Of a DNA stretch of 64,000 bases, positions 1 through 8,455 are shown piece after piece. A program made the position numbers and the translations under genes. This DNA is from Roseimarinus sediminis (GTDB lineage: Bacteria > Bacteroidota > Bacteroidia > Bacteroidales > Prolixibacteraceae): positions 186,001-250,000 of the forward strand of contig NZ_JBNPXV010000001.1 of assembly GCF_050433125.1 (NCBI RefSeq). The letters are read 5' to 3'. Every line of letters begins with the position of its first letter. Positions within the stretch are counted from its first letter, which is position 1. Below the pieces are notes generated by a model that saw nothing but the letters and a program-made list of their open reading frames with translations, was not told where the DNA came from and made no database searches.

Positions 1-306
1 CACTACTTCCATTGGTTCAAGTTGTTCCAACCTGGCTTTCTGCCCGATTTTATCTTCTCCCTCGTCGGCATCGGCCACCAGGTGCCCCACATCAGTTATG
101 TTGCGCACATAGCGTACCTTATATCCCAGGTGAAGAAAATAGCGATGAACCAAATCGAAGGTAATCGCTGGTCGCGAATGTCCCAGGTGGGCATGACCGT
201 ATACGGTAGGGCCACAAACATACATTCCCACAAAACCAGGGGTAACGGGTTCGAAGCGTTCTTTTTTACCACTGAGTGTATTGTAAATCAGAATTTGCTG
301 TTCCAT
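1..306 (-). CDS. cysS: cysteinyl-tRNA synthetase, N-terminal fragment
   Basis: Charges tRNA-Cys with cysteine in the cytoplasm. Reading the minus strand from an ATG at 306 gives 102 codons that run off the left edge. The start of the class I catalytic domain is visible: YVCGPTVYGH, with the first zinc-ligand cysteine, then HLGH (the HIGH signature) and the block YVRNITDVGH. These are diagnostic for CysS. The KMSKS motif and anticodon-binding domain lie outside the window. Family length is about 460-500 residues, so roughly a fifth is seen. Family assignment is secure; integrity of the rest is unknown. Confidence 0.96.
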   Translation of the reverse strand, partial: MEQQILIYNTLSGKKERFEPVTPGFVGMYVCGPTVYGHAHLGHSRPAITFDLVHRYFLHLGYKVRYVRNITDVGHLVADADEGEDKIGQKARLEQLEPMEVV

Positions 307-571
307 AGTGCAAAATATATTGTGTGGCAAAGTTAATAAATCTGAACAATCCATGAGGGCTGCAGCTTTAATCAGACAAAAATATTAAGAAGGAGATCTT
401 TTTTTGAATTATTTAAGTATTTGCTGGTTTAATAACTACATTTTGAAATTTCATCACAACAAAAGCCACATTCATCAAAATAATATTTCAAGTATAACAA
501 CAGACCACCTGTCCATCTTCTGATTATCAGTATATTTATTACCAAAAACCAACATCAGCCAACCGTTACAA

Positions 572-1570
572 ATGCATGATTTAAAAAGCTATTCTTTTGC
601 TTCTTTTCATAACCCGCTACATGCAAAGAAAACCGGAAAATCCGGCTTCTTTGTAATGCTTGCGATATTGCTGCTATTTGTTGGTCTTCCCAGTTTACAT
701 GGCCAGGAAAACAATTTCAGATTAAAATCGATCGACGAAATTCCGCTGACTGAAGTATCGGCCTTAATGGAGCTTTTTTATGCCTGCGATGGAGAACAAT
801 GGATCGACAAGCGAAACTGGCTGCAATCTGAAACACCGTCCTCGTGGTATGGCATTACGGTAATGAATGGTCATGTAAGTGCCATCGATCTGTGTTCGAA
901 CAACCTGAGTGGCACCCTTCCCGAGTCACTTAATAACCTGACTCATCTAAAAGCCCTTTATTTGTACAATAACAAAATTGAAGGCAGCATTCCTTCATCA
1001 CTTTTTGAGATCACCACTTTACAAAGAATCAACCTTTCAAACAATAATTTCAGTGCTAACTTACCGCTCAATATGGGTGATGCCATCGCGCTCGAAGAAC
1101 TTATCATCTGCTTCAATAACATCGAAGGCGAAATTCCTGAATCGATCGGCAATCTGAAACTATTAAGTGGTTTATCGTTATCGCACAACCGCCTTACGGG
1201 TAACATTCCGGAGGGTTTATGCCAATTACCCAAACTGACATTGCTATCGCTCTCCAACAACTATCTCGAAGGTAAAATTCCCTGCCAGCTTGAAAATCTG
1301 AGCCAACTGCAGCTCATCAACCTGGCGAATAACAACCTTAGCGGAAGCATTCCGGAACAAATAGGAAAGGTAAACTCTCTGGTGATGATCAACCTGAGTC
1401 ACAACCAGATTGATGGTTCAATCCCTGAATCGATCACGCTGCTCAACAATTTGCGTTATTTGAATCTGGCACACAACAAACTCGACGGAAATTTACCTCA
1501 CTCAATCAACAACATGAACAGCCTGCGCGCGCTGTTTATCGAAAACAACCGCCTTTCGTATTCCCAATAA
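572..1570 (+). CDS. exported leucine-rich-repeat protein, plant-type LRR
   Basis: A 332-residue protein with about nine LRR units of the plant-specific kind (L..L..L.LS.N.L.G.IP), covering roughly residues 95-330. An N-terminal stretch after a basic segment (residues about 28-44, MLAILLLFVGLPSLHG) looks like a signal peptide, so translation may begin later than the ATG given here or carry an unusually long leader. The region before the repeats (MELFYACDGEQW, NWL) matches the cap that precedes LRRs in many Bacteroidota proteins. Such proteins are usually surface or secreted binding proteins; the ligand cannot be told. No C-terminal sorting domain is present. Monocistronic, divergent from cysS. 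Confidence 0.75.
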   Translation: MHDLKSYSFASFHNPLHAKKTGKSGFFVMLAILLLFVGLPSLHGQENNFRLKSIDEIPLTEVSALMELFYACDGEQWIDKRNWLQSETPSSWYGITVMNGHVSAIDLCSNNLSGTLPESLNNLTHLKALYLYNNKIEGSIPSSLFEITTLQRINLSNNNFSANLPLNMGDAIALEELIICFNNIEGEIPESIGNLKLLSGLSLSHNRLTGNIPEGLCQLPKLTLLSLSNNYLEGKIPCQLENLSQLQLINLANNNLSGSIPEQIGKVNSLVMINLSHNQIDGSIPESITLLNNLRYLNLAHNKLDGNLPHSINNMNSLRALFIENNRLSYSQ

Positions 1571-1625
1571 AGCTTATTCATATTCATTTTACATTAATCC
1601 GCCTTGTTTGAAATCAGCTAAATAG

Positions 1626-1766
1626 CTGTTACTTTTACCGCCGTTAAACACTTCAAGCGATATAATTATTGAGAAGTGGTTAGAGAACGGGCTCATCGAT
1701 CCACTGGCAACCTATCGCTGCGATAAGGTGCCAATACCCGGCCGTAAAAACGGAATAATAATTTAG
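1626..1766 (+). pseudogene. possible short coding remnant in the 1571-1900 gap
   Basis: The 330-base gap between the LRR gene and the homocysteine operon holds one open stretch, 1626-1766, that ends in TAG and reads like protein near its end (WLENGLIDPLATYRCDKVPI). It has no start codon of its own. I do not recognise the family. It may be the tail of a degraded gene or chance coding. Nothing else is seen in this gap apart from AT-rich sequence that presumably holds the promoter of the next operon. Confidence 0.2.
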
Positions 1767-1900
1767 TATGATACAAATCACACGGATACTTTATAGTCTG
1801 TTATTGTTGCCAGAGAAATGCTGTTTTAGCATTCAACCCTTGCTGCGCATTACTGTAAAGCAATGGTTAGCAAACATTTTTAGCAGGTAAATTTTCAATT

Positions 1901-3076
1901 ATGAGCGTACAAAAAACATACAGCGAAATCAATCAAAAAATTTTGAATGGCGAAGCGGTAGTACTAACTGCCGAAGAAGTAGCAAAAATGGCACTAACAG
2001 CCAGTGCTGAAGAAATTGCCGAAAAGGTGGATGTAGTAACCACTGCCACTTTTGGTGCCATGTGCTCCAGCGGAGCCTTCATCAATTTCGGTCATGCCAC
2101 GCCACCCATACGCATGGAGAAAATATTGCTGAATGGTGTACCAGCCTACGAAGGGCTTGCTGCTGTTGATACTTATCTGGGAGCAACCGCTGTGAGTGCT
2201 GAAAATCCGGCCTATGGCGGCGCCCACGTTATTGAGGATCTCATCAATGGGAAAGACATTGTACTCGAAGCATGGGGCAAGGGTACCGATTGCTATCCGC
2301 GCCGACACATCAAAACTTTAATCAACAGGAATACGGTGAATGAAATGTTCTTGTTCAATCCCCGCAATGCTTATCAAAATTACAACGTAGCTGTTAATTC
2401 GACCAATAAAACCAAGTTTACCTACATGGGAACTTTGTTGCCCAACCTTCGGAATGCCACCTATTCGACCGCAGGCGAACTAAGTCCCTTGCTCAACGAT
2501 CCCGAAATGAAAACCATCGGCATTGGAACACGTATCTTTATAGGAGGAACAAGCGGTTTTGTGGCATGGCCCGGAACGCAGTTTCATACAACACGTCCTA
2601 AAGATGAAAACGGAGTTCCTGTAACCAATGCCGCCACACTTGCTGTAATTGGCAACCTAAAGGAAATGAGTAGTGAATACCTTCGTGCGGCCTACTACGA
2701 AAATTACGGCGTAAGCCTTTTTGTAGGAATTGGCATTCCTATTCCGGTTTTGAATGTCGAGATGGCACGCCGGGTTTCGATCAATAACAGCCAGATCCAT
2801 ACTTCGGTGCTCGACTACGGAATGCCGGGCATGCCCAAAATTGGAGAAGTAAGTTATGAAGAACTGCGCTCGGGACAAATCGAAATCAACGGACAAAGCA
2901 TAAGAACTGCTCCGGTTGCCAGTCTGGCCAAAGCAAGAAAAATTGCCGACCTGCTTAAGAAAAAGGTTCAAAATGGTGAATTCCTTCTTCAGGAACCTAT
3001 TCAGCAGTTTCCCGACAATACTACTTTAAAACCGCTCAACGAAGTTGATACCAAGCCAAAAGGAGGTGAATTATGA
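1901..3076 (+). CDS. homocysteine biosynthesis protein, DUF39/HcyBio family
   Basis: A 391-residue member of the DUF39 (HcyBio) family. The Methanosarcina acetivorans homologue MA1821, together with MA1822, is required to make homocysteine from aspartate semialdehyde and a sulfide source, without an acyl-homoserine intermediate. Conserved cysteines are seen in TFGAMCSSGAFINFGH (near residue 54) and GKGTDCYPRR; glycine-rich blocks such as GIGTRIFIGGTSGFV also fit the family. The protein stops after the catalytic region; as I recall the methanogen protein carries C-terminal CBS domains, which are absent here. The stop overlaps the start of the next gene (ATGA), so the two are translationally coupled. 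Family firm; reaction inferred. Confidence 0.85.
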   Translation: MSVQKTYSEINQKILNGEAVVLTAEEVAKMALTASAEEIAEKVDVVTTATFGAMCSSGAFINFGHATPPIRMEKILLNGVPAYEGLAAVDTYLGATAVSAENPAYGGAHVIEDLINGKDIVLEAWGKGTDCYPRRHIKTLINRNTVNEMFLFNPRNAYQNYNVAVNSTNKTKFTYMGTLLPNLRNATYSTAGELSPLLNDPEMKTIGIGTRIFIGGTSGFVAWPGTQFHTTRPKDENGVPVTNAATLAVIGNLKEMSSEYLRAAYYENYGVSLFVGIGIPIPVLNVEMARRVSINNSQIHTSVLDYGMPGMPKIGEVSYEELRSGQIEINGQSIRTAPVASLAKARKIADLLKKKVQNGEFLLQEPIQQFPDNTTLKPLNEVDTKPKGGEL

Positions 3077-3498
3077 AAATGGTTAAACGCAGATATGTAT
3101 TAAAATTCCCGCCCCAAAGCGGTGACAAACCACTGAGTTATGTGCTGGTAAAGGACTACGATATCAGTATCAACATACTAAAGGCGGAAGTGATCCCGGG
3201 AAAACGCGGCAACCTCCTGCTCGAACTGGTTGGCAAACGTTCGAACATCGAAAAGGGAATTGCCTACCTTCAATCGCACGATGTTGACTGTTCGCCACTC
3301 GACAAAAAAATAACCCTCACACAGGAGCGTTGCATCAATTGTGGAAACTGCACGGCTGTTTGCTTTGCCGGTGCACTTACCATGCATCCCGAAACCTGGG
3401 AATTGCAATTCAACAAAGACGAATGCATTGTGTGTGAATTGTGCGTAAAAGCCTGCCCGCTTAATTTATTTGAAATTGACTTTCATAACGGGAACTAG
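3073..3498 (+). CDS. NIL domain plus 2x[4Fe-4S] ferredoxin, homocysteine pathway partner
   Basis: A 141-residue protein with an N-terminal NIL domain (about residues 5-75), a fold also found in methionine ABC transporter ATPases, and a C-terminal ferredoxin with two motifs: CINCGNCTAVCFAG and CIVCELCVKACPL. This is the architecture of MA1822, the partner of the DUF39 protein, thought to supply electrons or handle persulfide sulfur. It starts at the ATG overlapping the upstream stop (ATGA). An AGGAGGTG just before it is a rare true Shine-Dalgarno in this window and supports this start. The pairing with DUF39 makes the assignment strong. Confidence 0.87.
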   Translation: MKMVKRRYVLKFPPQSGDKPLSYVLVKDYDISINILKAEVIPGKRGNLLLELVGKRSNIEKGIAYLQSHDVDCSPLDKKITLTQERCINCGNCTAVCFAGALTMHPETWELQFNKDECIVCELCVKACPLNLFEIDFHNGN

Positions 3499-3521
3499 CA
3501 ACTGAGCTAGCGAAATTTTAA

Positions 3522-4277
3522 ATGATGACAGGAATTGAACCACGCTTCTATCGCAAACAAATGGGAGAAGGCCGTTTTCGTGCTTTCACCGTTGGGTACA
3601 AGGATTCCGATCTGTGGATCGGAGTTGATCCCGGCAGCTATAACCCGGCAATGGTAAACGATGCACAACAACACCTGTTTGAATTGCGAAAAACCCTCGA
3701 AGCTTACCTGCTCATTCGGCCTGATTTTGCTACGACGTTCATCCCAATCCAACTGAAAGACGATGCCCCGGCTATTGCGCAAAAAATGGCTGAAGCAGCC
3801 CGAAAAGCCGGTACAGGGCCAATGGCTGCTGTGGCCGGTGCTTTTGCCGAAGCCATCGCACAGGAGTTAATCAAAAAATTCGAGGTAGAAGAAATTGTCG
3901 TTGAAAACGGGGGCGATTTATTTCTGCTTTTAAAAAACAAGCTGATCCTTTCGGTATACGCAGGAAAATCATCGCTTTCGGGCAAGGTTGGAATTGAAGT
4001 ACCGGCCAGCATTACTCCGGTTGGAATTTGTACTTCGGCCGGAACGGTTGGCCCTTCGGTCAGTTTTGGGAAAGCCGATGCGGTAATGCTTGCTTCCCGA
4101 AATTGTGCCCTGGCCGATGCGCTGGCCACAGCCATTGGCAACCAGATAAAAACAGCTGCTGATTTGAACCAGGTATTAGAAAAATATGCCAGTCATCGCG
4201 AAATTATCTCTCTTCTGGCAATATGTGAAGGAAGCATGGGCATTAGAGGACAGCTAGCATTGAAAGCCATCCGGTAA
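3522..4277 (+). CDS. UPF0280 family ApbE-like protein
   Basis: A 251-residue UPF0280 (COG2122) protein, distantly related to the flavin transferase ApbE. Typical blocks are GPMAAVAGAFAE, VENGGDLFL and ICTSAGTVGPSVSFGKADAV. In methanogens a COG2122 protein has been genetically linked to homocysteine synthesis together with DUF39 and the NIL-ferredoxin; finding all three as one operon here supports a shared pathway. It lies 23 bases after the ferredoxin gene on the same strand. Two tandem ATGs (3522, 3525) are possible starts. It converges on menC with only 4 bases between stops and no terminator hairpin. The biochemical role is not established. Confidence 0.82.
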   Translation: MMTGIEPRFYRKQMGEGRFRAFTVGYKDSDLWIGVDPGSYNPAMVNDAQQHLFELRKTLEAYLLIRPDFATTFIPIQLKDDAPAIAQKMAEAARKAGTGPMAAVAGAFAEAIAQELIKKFEVEEIVVENGGDLFLLLKNKLILSVYAGKSSLSGKVGIEVPASITPVGICTSAGTVGPSVSFGKADAVMLASRNCALADALATAIGNQIKTAADLNQVLEKYASHREIISLLAICEGSMGIRGQLALKAIR

Positions 4278-4281
4278 AAAA

Positions 4282-5328
4282 TTACAACGAAAGCGCTCCC
4301 CACGAGGCGGTCTGACTGTAAAACAATTTTTCGCCCCGGAGCTCCAGTGGTGAAGCCACATTGTTTGAAAAAAGCAAACCGGTACCCAAGCCCTGTGGCA
4401 GGCTATTGTTTTTCGTAAAAACCCATTGTGCAATGGCATTCAGTCCAATGTTTGCTTCCAAAGCCGAGGTAGCCCACCAGGCAATGTTTTGATTTTCGGC
4501 AAGTTGAATCCATTCATCCGAGGCAACAAATCCGCCCAGCAAACCGGGTTTCAAAATGAGGTACTGCGGTCTGATATGTTCCATCAGTTTTTTCTTTTTG
4601 CTGAATGGAAAAACACCGATTAATTCCTCATCCAAAGCAATGGGTAAAGGAGTTTTGGCACAAAGTTCGGCCATTTCGTCCCACAGACCGGCTTGAATGG
4701 GTTGCTCAATAGAATGCACCTGTAAGTCGGCCAGTTCTGAAAGCACCCGCCTGGCTTGTGAGGGATGAAAAGCACCATTGGCATCAACCCTGATGGTAAG
4801 TTCCCGGGCACTGAACTGCTTACGCATCTGCGAAATCAGGCCCTTTTCCGTCTCCCAGTCAATGGCCCCGATCTTCATCTTAATACATGAAAAACCCAGG
4901 TCAAGCTTTTGGGCTATCTGTGTACGCATGTAGCTTTCATCGCCCATCCAAATAAGTCCGTTGGTAACTATTCCTGATTTCCCCGATGTAAACTCCGAAG
5001 GATAAAGGATGTGCTTTCCTCCGCCTTGCAAATCGAGCAGGGCAGTTTCAAGTCCAAATTGAATTGCAGGAAAATCATACAATGCTTCCCCAAAATTGAA
5101 AGTGCCTGCATTGATTTCGCTACAAAGCTGATGAAGCTTTTCTTCAAAATCAGGGCGGTCGTCAATGCTCAAATCGCGTAATAAGGAGCATTCACCCATC
5201 CCGGTGTTTTCTTCATCCGAAAGAAAAATAAACCAGCTTTCTTTGCTTGTGTATACTCCGCGCGAAGTACCGGCAGCCTGAATAAACTGCAACATATGTT
5301 TTTTATAGCTTGCCTTTAATTGTTTCAT
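4282..5328 (-). CDS. menC: o-succinylbenzoate synthase
   Basis: Dehydrates SHCHC to o-succinylbenzoate in menaquinone synthesis. The 348-residue protein has the enolase-superfamily (muconate-lactonizing) layout: a lysine in IKMKIG, then metal ligands in IRVDANGAF, IEQPI and LDEEL, and a final lysine in LILKPGLLGG. The length is usual. It is the last gene of the minus-strand men operon, 6 bases after menA. Enolase-superfamily members can be other racemases, but the context fixes the role. Confidence 0.93.
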   Translation of the reverse strand: MKQLKASYKKHMLQFIQAAGTSRGVYTSKESWFIFLSDEENTGMGECSLLRDLSIDDRPDFEEKLHQLCSEINAGTFNFGEALYDFPAIQFGLETALLDLQGGGKHILYPSEFTSGKSGIVTNGLIWMGDESYMRTQIAQKLDLGFSCIKMKIGAIDWETEKGLISQMRKQFSARELTIRVDANGAFHPSQARRVLSELADLQVHSIEQPIQAGLWDEMAELCAKTPLPIALDEELIGVFPFSKKKKLMEHIRPQYLILKPGLLGGFVASDEWIQLAENQNIAWWATSALEANIGLNAIAQWVFTKNNSLPQGLGTGLLFSNNVASPLELRGEKLFYSQTASWGALSL

Positions 5329-5334
5329 GATGTC

Positions 5335-6243
5335 TCAAAGCAATAATCCAAGGCCAAATAAAAGTGAAAAGAGAAAGGTAGTTAATGCCAGGTTTTTTAA
5401 TTCGGCATTGAGTTCTTCTGCAGCCTGGTGATTGTAAACCCTGATGATGTGTCGTACAAAAAGCGGTACGCTTAATGCAAATAACCACTGCCAGGGTGAA
5501 AAGTATTCTTTCACGGTATAAACCGTAGTAAAAAGAAACGCAGTAGCAATCAACACCACATGGTAATTTTTGGCAAAAACAGCGCCCTGCTTAACTGCCA
5601 GGGTTATCTTGCCTGTAAGCGTGTCGGTCTCGATGTCGCGCAGGTTGTTTACATTCAACACCCCAACACTTAATAGCCCGATTGCAGCAGCCGGATAAAA
5701 CAAATTAACTTCAAGCCAGTGCGTGTGCAGGTAATAAGTGCCCATCACCCCAACCAGACCGAAGAAAATGAATACAAAAATATCGCCCATGCCTTTGTAG
5801 CCATAAGGATTTCGTCCGACAGTATATTTAATCGCAGCAACAATGGCAGCAATGCCCAGTACAAAAAAGAGCAGTATCTCCTTCCACGATAAATTGCTTA
5901 AGCCCACCACGATTAACAGACTGCCAGAAACAAACGATAAAAGCACAAAAGCGATGATCATTGACTTAATTTCGCTTTTGCTAACCAGCCCTGATACCGT
6001 AACCCTTTGCGGCCCTACCCTTTGGTGATTGTCCTTGCCCGAAACAGCATCGCCATAATCGTTGGCCAGGTTGGACAGGATTTGCAGAAAAGTAATGGTG
6101 AAAACAGTAAGCAAAAAAACCGGCCAGCGAAAAAGGCCGTCAGAAAGCGCTAAAAAACTTCCCATAACGGCATTGGCCAGAGCAAGCGGAAGCGTGCGTA
6201 AACGAAAAGCCTTGAGCCAGACTTTGATTTTATTTGTTTTCAA
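5335..6243 (-). CDS. menA: 1,4-dihydroxy-2-naphthoate polyprenyltransferase
   Basis: An integral-membrane UbiA-family enzyme that attaches the polyprenyl chain to DHNA, giving demethylmenaquinone. The 302 residues hold about eight or nine hydrophobic helices and the two aspartate-rich motifs: NLANDYGDAVSGKDN near residue 60 and NNLRDIETD near residue 200. Both bind Mg-diphosphate. It is one base from the ATPase gene upstream and 6 bases from menC, so co-transcribed with both. The prenyl length cannot be read from sequence. Confidence 0.94.
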   Translation of the reverse strand: MKTNKIKVWLKAFRLRTLPLALANAVMGSFLALSDGLFRWPVFLLTVFTITFLQILSNLANDYGDAVSGKDNHQRVGPQRVTVSGLVSKSEIKSMIIAFVLLSFVSGSLLIVVGLSNLSWKEILLFFVLGIAAIVAAIKYTVGRNPYGYKGMGDIFVFIFFGLVGVMGTYYLHTHWLEVNLFYPAAAIGLLSVGVLNVNNLRDIETDTLTGKITLAVKQGAVFAKNYHVVLIATAFLFTTVYTVKEYFSPWQWLFALSVPLFVRHIIRVYNHQAAEELNAELKNLALTTFLFSLLFGLGLLL

Positions 6244-6244
6244 G

Positions 6245-7381
6245 TTATTGTATTTTAAAGTATTCCCTTTTCAGCCAATGTTTGTACATCGGATCCAAAA
6301 AAGTAATTTGTTTTTTTTCGATGTCAATTATTTCCTTGTTTATTAGGGATTTACGCGCCTTCAACACATTGGCAGATGTTCCCAGACGATATGCCAGTAG
6401 TACGTTTTGCGCGCTTAATTGTTTTTCGCCTTTCAAAATGGCTTCCATCAAATTGATATGTGTTTCGGCCAGTTCATCGGTTTTTGACTGAAAGAGTAAA
6501 CTTAGTTGGTCGATAATATCTCCGAATGCCTGCTTTACTATTTGATCGTTACACCGCTTTTCGGTCCTCAACCACGATTGCTGGGCCAATTGCTGCACAT
6601 AATACGGATGACACTCGGCCAGACGGGCAATCTGTGCTGCTTCGTCTTTCAAGATTGTTTTTCCGGTATCGGAAAAACGCCGGATAATAAAGGGAACCCA
6701 TTCGCTTTCAACAATTTTCTGCAAAAACAGCATGTCGCCAAACTTGTAAAAAGGCATCGACACGTTGGTAAAAACATCCATGAGCATGTGCCTTTTACTT
6801 CCATACAAACAATATGAGCTGTGTTGATGCAGTTGCCAATGTGAACGAAGTTTTTGCTGAAAGGCCAGCGGATTTTCAAAATTGCTCATGCTCTGAAACT
6901 CATCAATACAAATCACAAATTTCAATTTCATCAGCCTGGCAATTTTCTCTGCAAGATTTAATATTTCATCTGGGCTTTTCTTGACTTCCTTCCAGTCAAA
7001 AGCCAATGACAGGCTTTGCTCGTTTGTTGGGTTTATGCTGATTTTTGGAACAAAGTTCCCCATAAATTTCTTCACCAAATCGACCATTGTTTCCAGCCTG
7101 CCCGATGCTGCATGTATAACTTTTTCAGCTAATTCCTGATAAAATTGCTCTTCGGAACGAACATTGAAAAGGTCGAGAAAACAAAATCGAAGATTGGGAT
7201 TTAATGCGCTTGCCTTTTGTGCAGAGTAGGCAACCAACGATGACTTTCCCCAGCGCCGAGGAGAAATTAGTATGGTGTTAATCCCTGTACTGAAGTTGTT
7301 CACCAAAAGGTTTACCTCCTTGTTCCTGTCAGTAAAGTTGTTTTCGATTGCAAGCCTTCCATATATAAATGGTGAATCCAT
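6245..7381 (-). CDS. AAA-type ATPase of the archaeal ATPase-like family
   Basis: A 378-residue P-loop ATPase. Walker A is SPRRWGKSSLV (near residue 40), Walker B is FVICIDEFQS (near residue 160), and the C-terminal third looks like a winged helix (ANVLKARKSLINKEII). This family is abundant in Bacteroidota and archaea, often in several copies per genome, and has no firm function. It sits inside the menaquinone operon, between menB and menA, one base from menA. It has no known role in quinone synthesis, so it is likely an inserted passenger or a regulator. A large inverted repeat at 7419-7474 precedes its start. Confidence 0.8.
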   Translation of the reverse strand: MDSPFIYGRLAIENNFTDRNKEVNLLVNNFSTGINTILISPRRWGKSSLVAYSAQKASALNPNLRFCFLDLFNVRSEEQFYQELAEKVIHAASGRLETMVDLVKKFMGNFVPKISINPTNEQSLSLAFDWKEVKKSPDEILNLAEKIARLMKLKFVICIDEFQSMSNFENPLAFQQKLRSHWQLHQHSSYCLYGSKRHMLMDVFTNVSMPFYKFGDMLFLQKIVESEWVPFIIRRFSDTGKTILKDEAAQIARLAECHPYYVQQLAQQSWLRTEKRCNDQIVKQAFGDIIDQLSLLFQSKTDELAETHINLMEAILKGEKQLSAQNVLLAYRLGTSANVLKARKSLINKEIIDIEKKQITFLDPMYKHWLKREYFKIQ

Positions 7382-7418
7382 CGCTTAAACATTGTTCTAC
7401 ACAAAAGTAGCAATTTAT

Positions 7419-7474
7419 TTAATATTACCAAAAGGTAAGTTACCGGCCAGCAACTTACCTTTTGGTGATATTAA
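7419..7474. repeat. 23-nt near-perfect inverted repeat before the ATPase gene
   Basis: Two arms of 23 bases (7419-7441 and 7452-7474) are reverse complements with one difference (T against C, a wobble in RNA), around a 10-base GC-rich loop. They contain the core CCAAAAGGTAAGTT. The element lies between the menB stop and the ATPase start. Neither strand has a long T run after it, so it does not look like a simple terminator. It could be an operator of the ATPase gene, an attenuator, an RNA-processing site, or the footprint of the event that inserted the ATPase. Confidence 0.85.
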
Positions 7475-7495
7475 TTGGAATAAATGTAGCTCCTA

Positions 7496-8317
7496 TCAAG
7501 GAAACTTTGGATACTTCTTAAAATCAGGCTTTCTTTTTTCGAGGAAGGCATGTTTGCCCTCCTGTGCTTCTTCTGTCAGGTAATACAACAAGGTAGCGTT
7601 TCCTGCAAATTCCTGTATCCCTATCTGGCCGTCGAGGTCGGCATTCATGCCCAGCTTGAGCATGCGCAGTGCCAGCGGACTGTGTTCCTGCATTTTTTGT
7701 GCCCAGGCAACCACCTCGTCTTCGAGATTTTCCAACGGGACCACCTTATTGACCAGTCCCATTTCGAGTGCCTCGGCAGCCGAATATTGGCGACACATGA
7801 ACCAGATTTCGCGGGCCTTTTTTTGCCCTACAACACTAGCCAGGTACGATGAACCCAGGCCGGCATCGAAACTTCCCACCTTGGGACCTGTTTGACCAAA
7901 AATAGCATTTTCGCTGGCTATGCTGATGTCGCACACCACATGCAATACATGGCCACCTCCAATTGCGTAACCATTTACCATGGCAATTACCGGTTTGGGC
8001 ATGCTGCGAATCTGTTTTTGTACTTCAAGAATATTCAGGCGTGGAATCCCATTTTCATCGATGTAACCGCCTGTTCCTTTCACATTTTGGTCGCCACCCG
8101 AACAAAAGGCCTTGTCGCCTGCACCTGTTATTACAACTACATTGATGTTGTTGTCTTCTCTGCAAATGTGAAGTGCATCGCTGATGTTATTTACAGTGGT
8201 AGGCCGAAATGCATTTCGTACCTGCTCACGGTTGATGGTGATCTTTCCAATTCCATCGTAATAATCAAAGAAGATGTCTTCGTATTCTTTGATGGTTTCC
8301 CAGTTTCTTTTCGCCAT
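7496..8317 (-). CDS. menB: 1,4-dihydroxy-2-naphthoyl-CoA synthase
   Basis: A crotonase-fold enzyme that cyclises o-succinylbenzoyl-CoA to DHNA-CoA. The 273-residue protein shows the oxyanion-hole block ITGAGDKAFCSGGDQ, the family block GYAIGGGHVLH and GQTGPKVGSFDAGLG, all typical of MenB rather than other enoyl-CoA hydratases. Length is as usual. It is downstream of menD (138-base gap) in the men operon. Confidence 0.95.
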   Translation of the reverse strand: MAKRNWETIKEYEDIFFDYYDGIGKITINREQVRNAFRPTTVNNISDALHICREDNNINVVVITGAGDKAFCSGGDQNVKGTGGYIDENGIPRLNILEVQKQIRSMPKPVIAMVNGYAIGGGHVLHVVCDISIASENAIFGQTGPKVGSFDAGLGSSYLASVVGQKKAREIWFMCRQYSAAEALEMGLVNKVVPLENLEDEVVAWAQKMQEHSPLALRMLKLGMNADLDGQIGIQEFAGNATLLYYLTEEAQEGKHAFLEKRKPDFKKYPKFP

Positions 8318-8455
8318 AGTGTAATTACTTTCTGATTCTTTGCACCTTCCCAGCCATTCTTGTACTTATAAAAGCCCAAATAATAATGAGGAAGGCCCAA
8401 AGATCTCAACGTTAACTATTTGTAAAAGGACATCTCTTAATTCGTCCTTCATAAT

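Noticed and set aside
7419..7474. Terminal inverted repeats of an insertion sequence
   Set aside because: The arms are adjacent with a 10-base loop and there is no transposase or target duplication.
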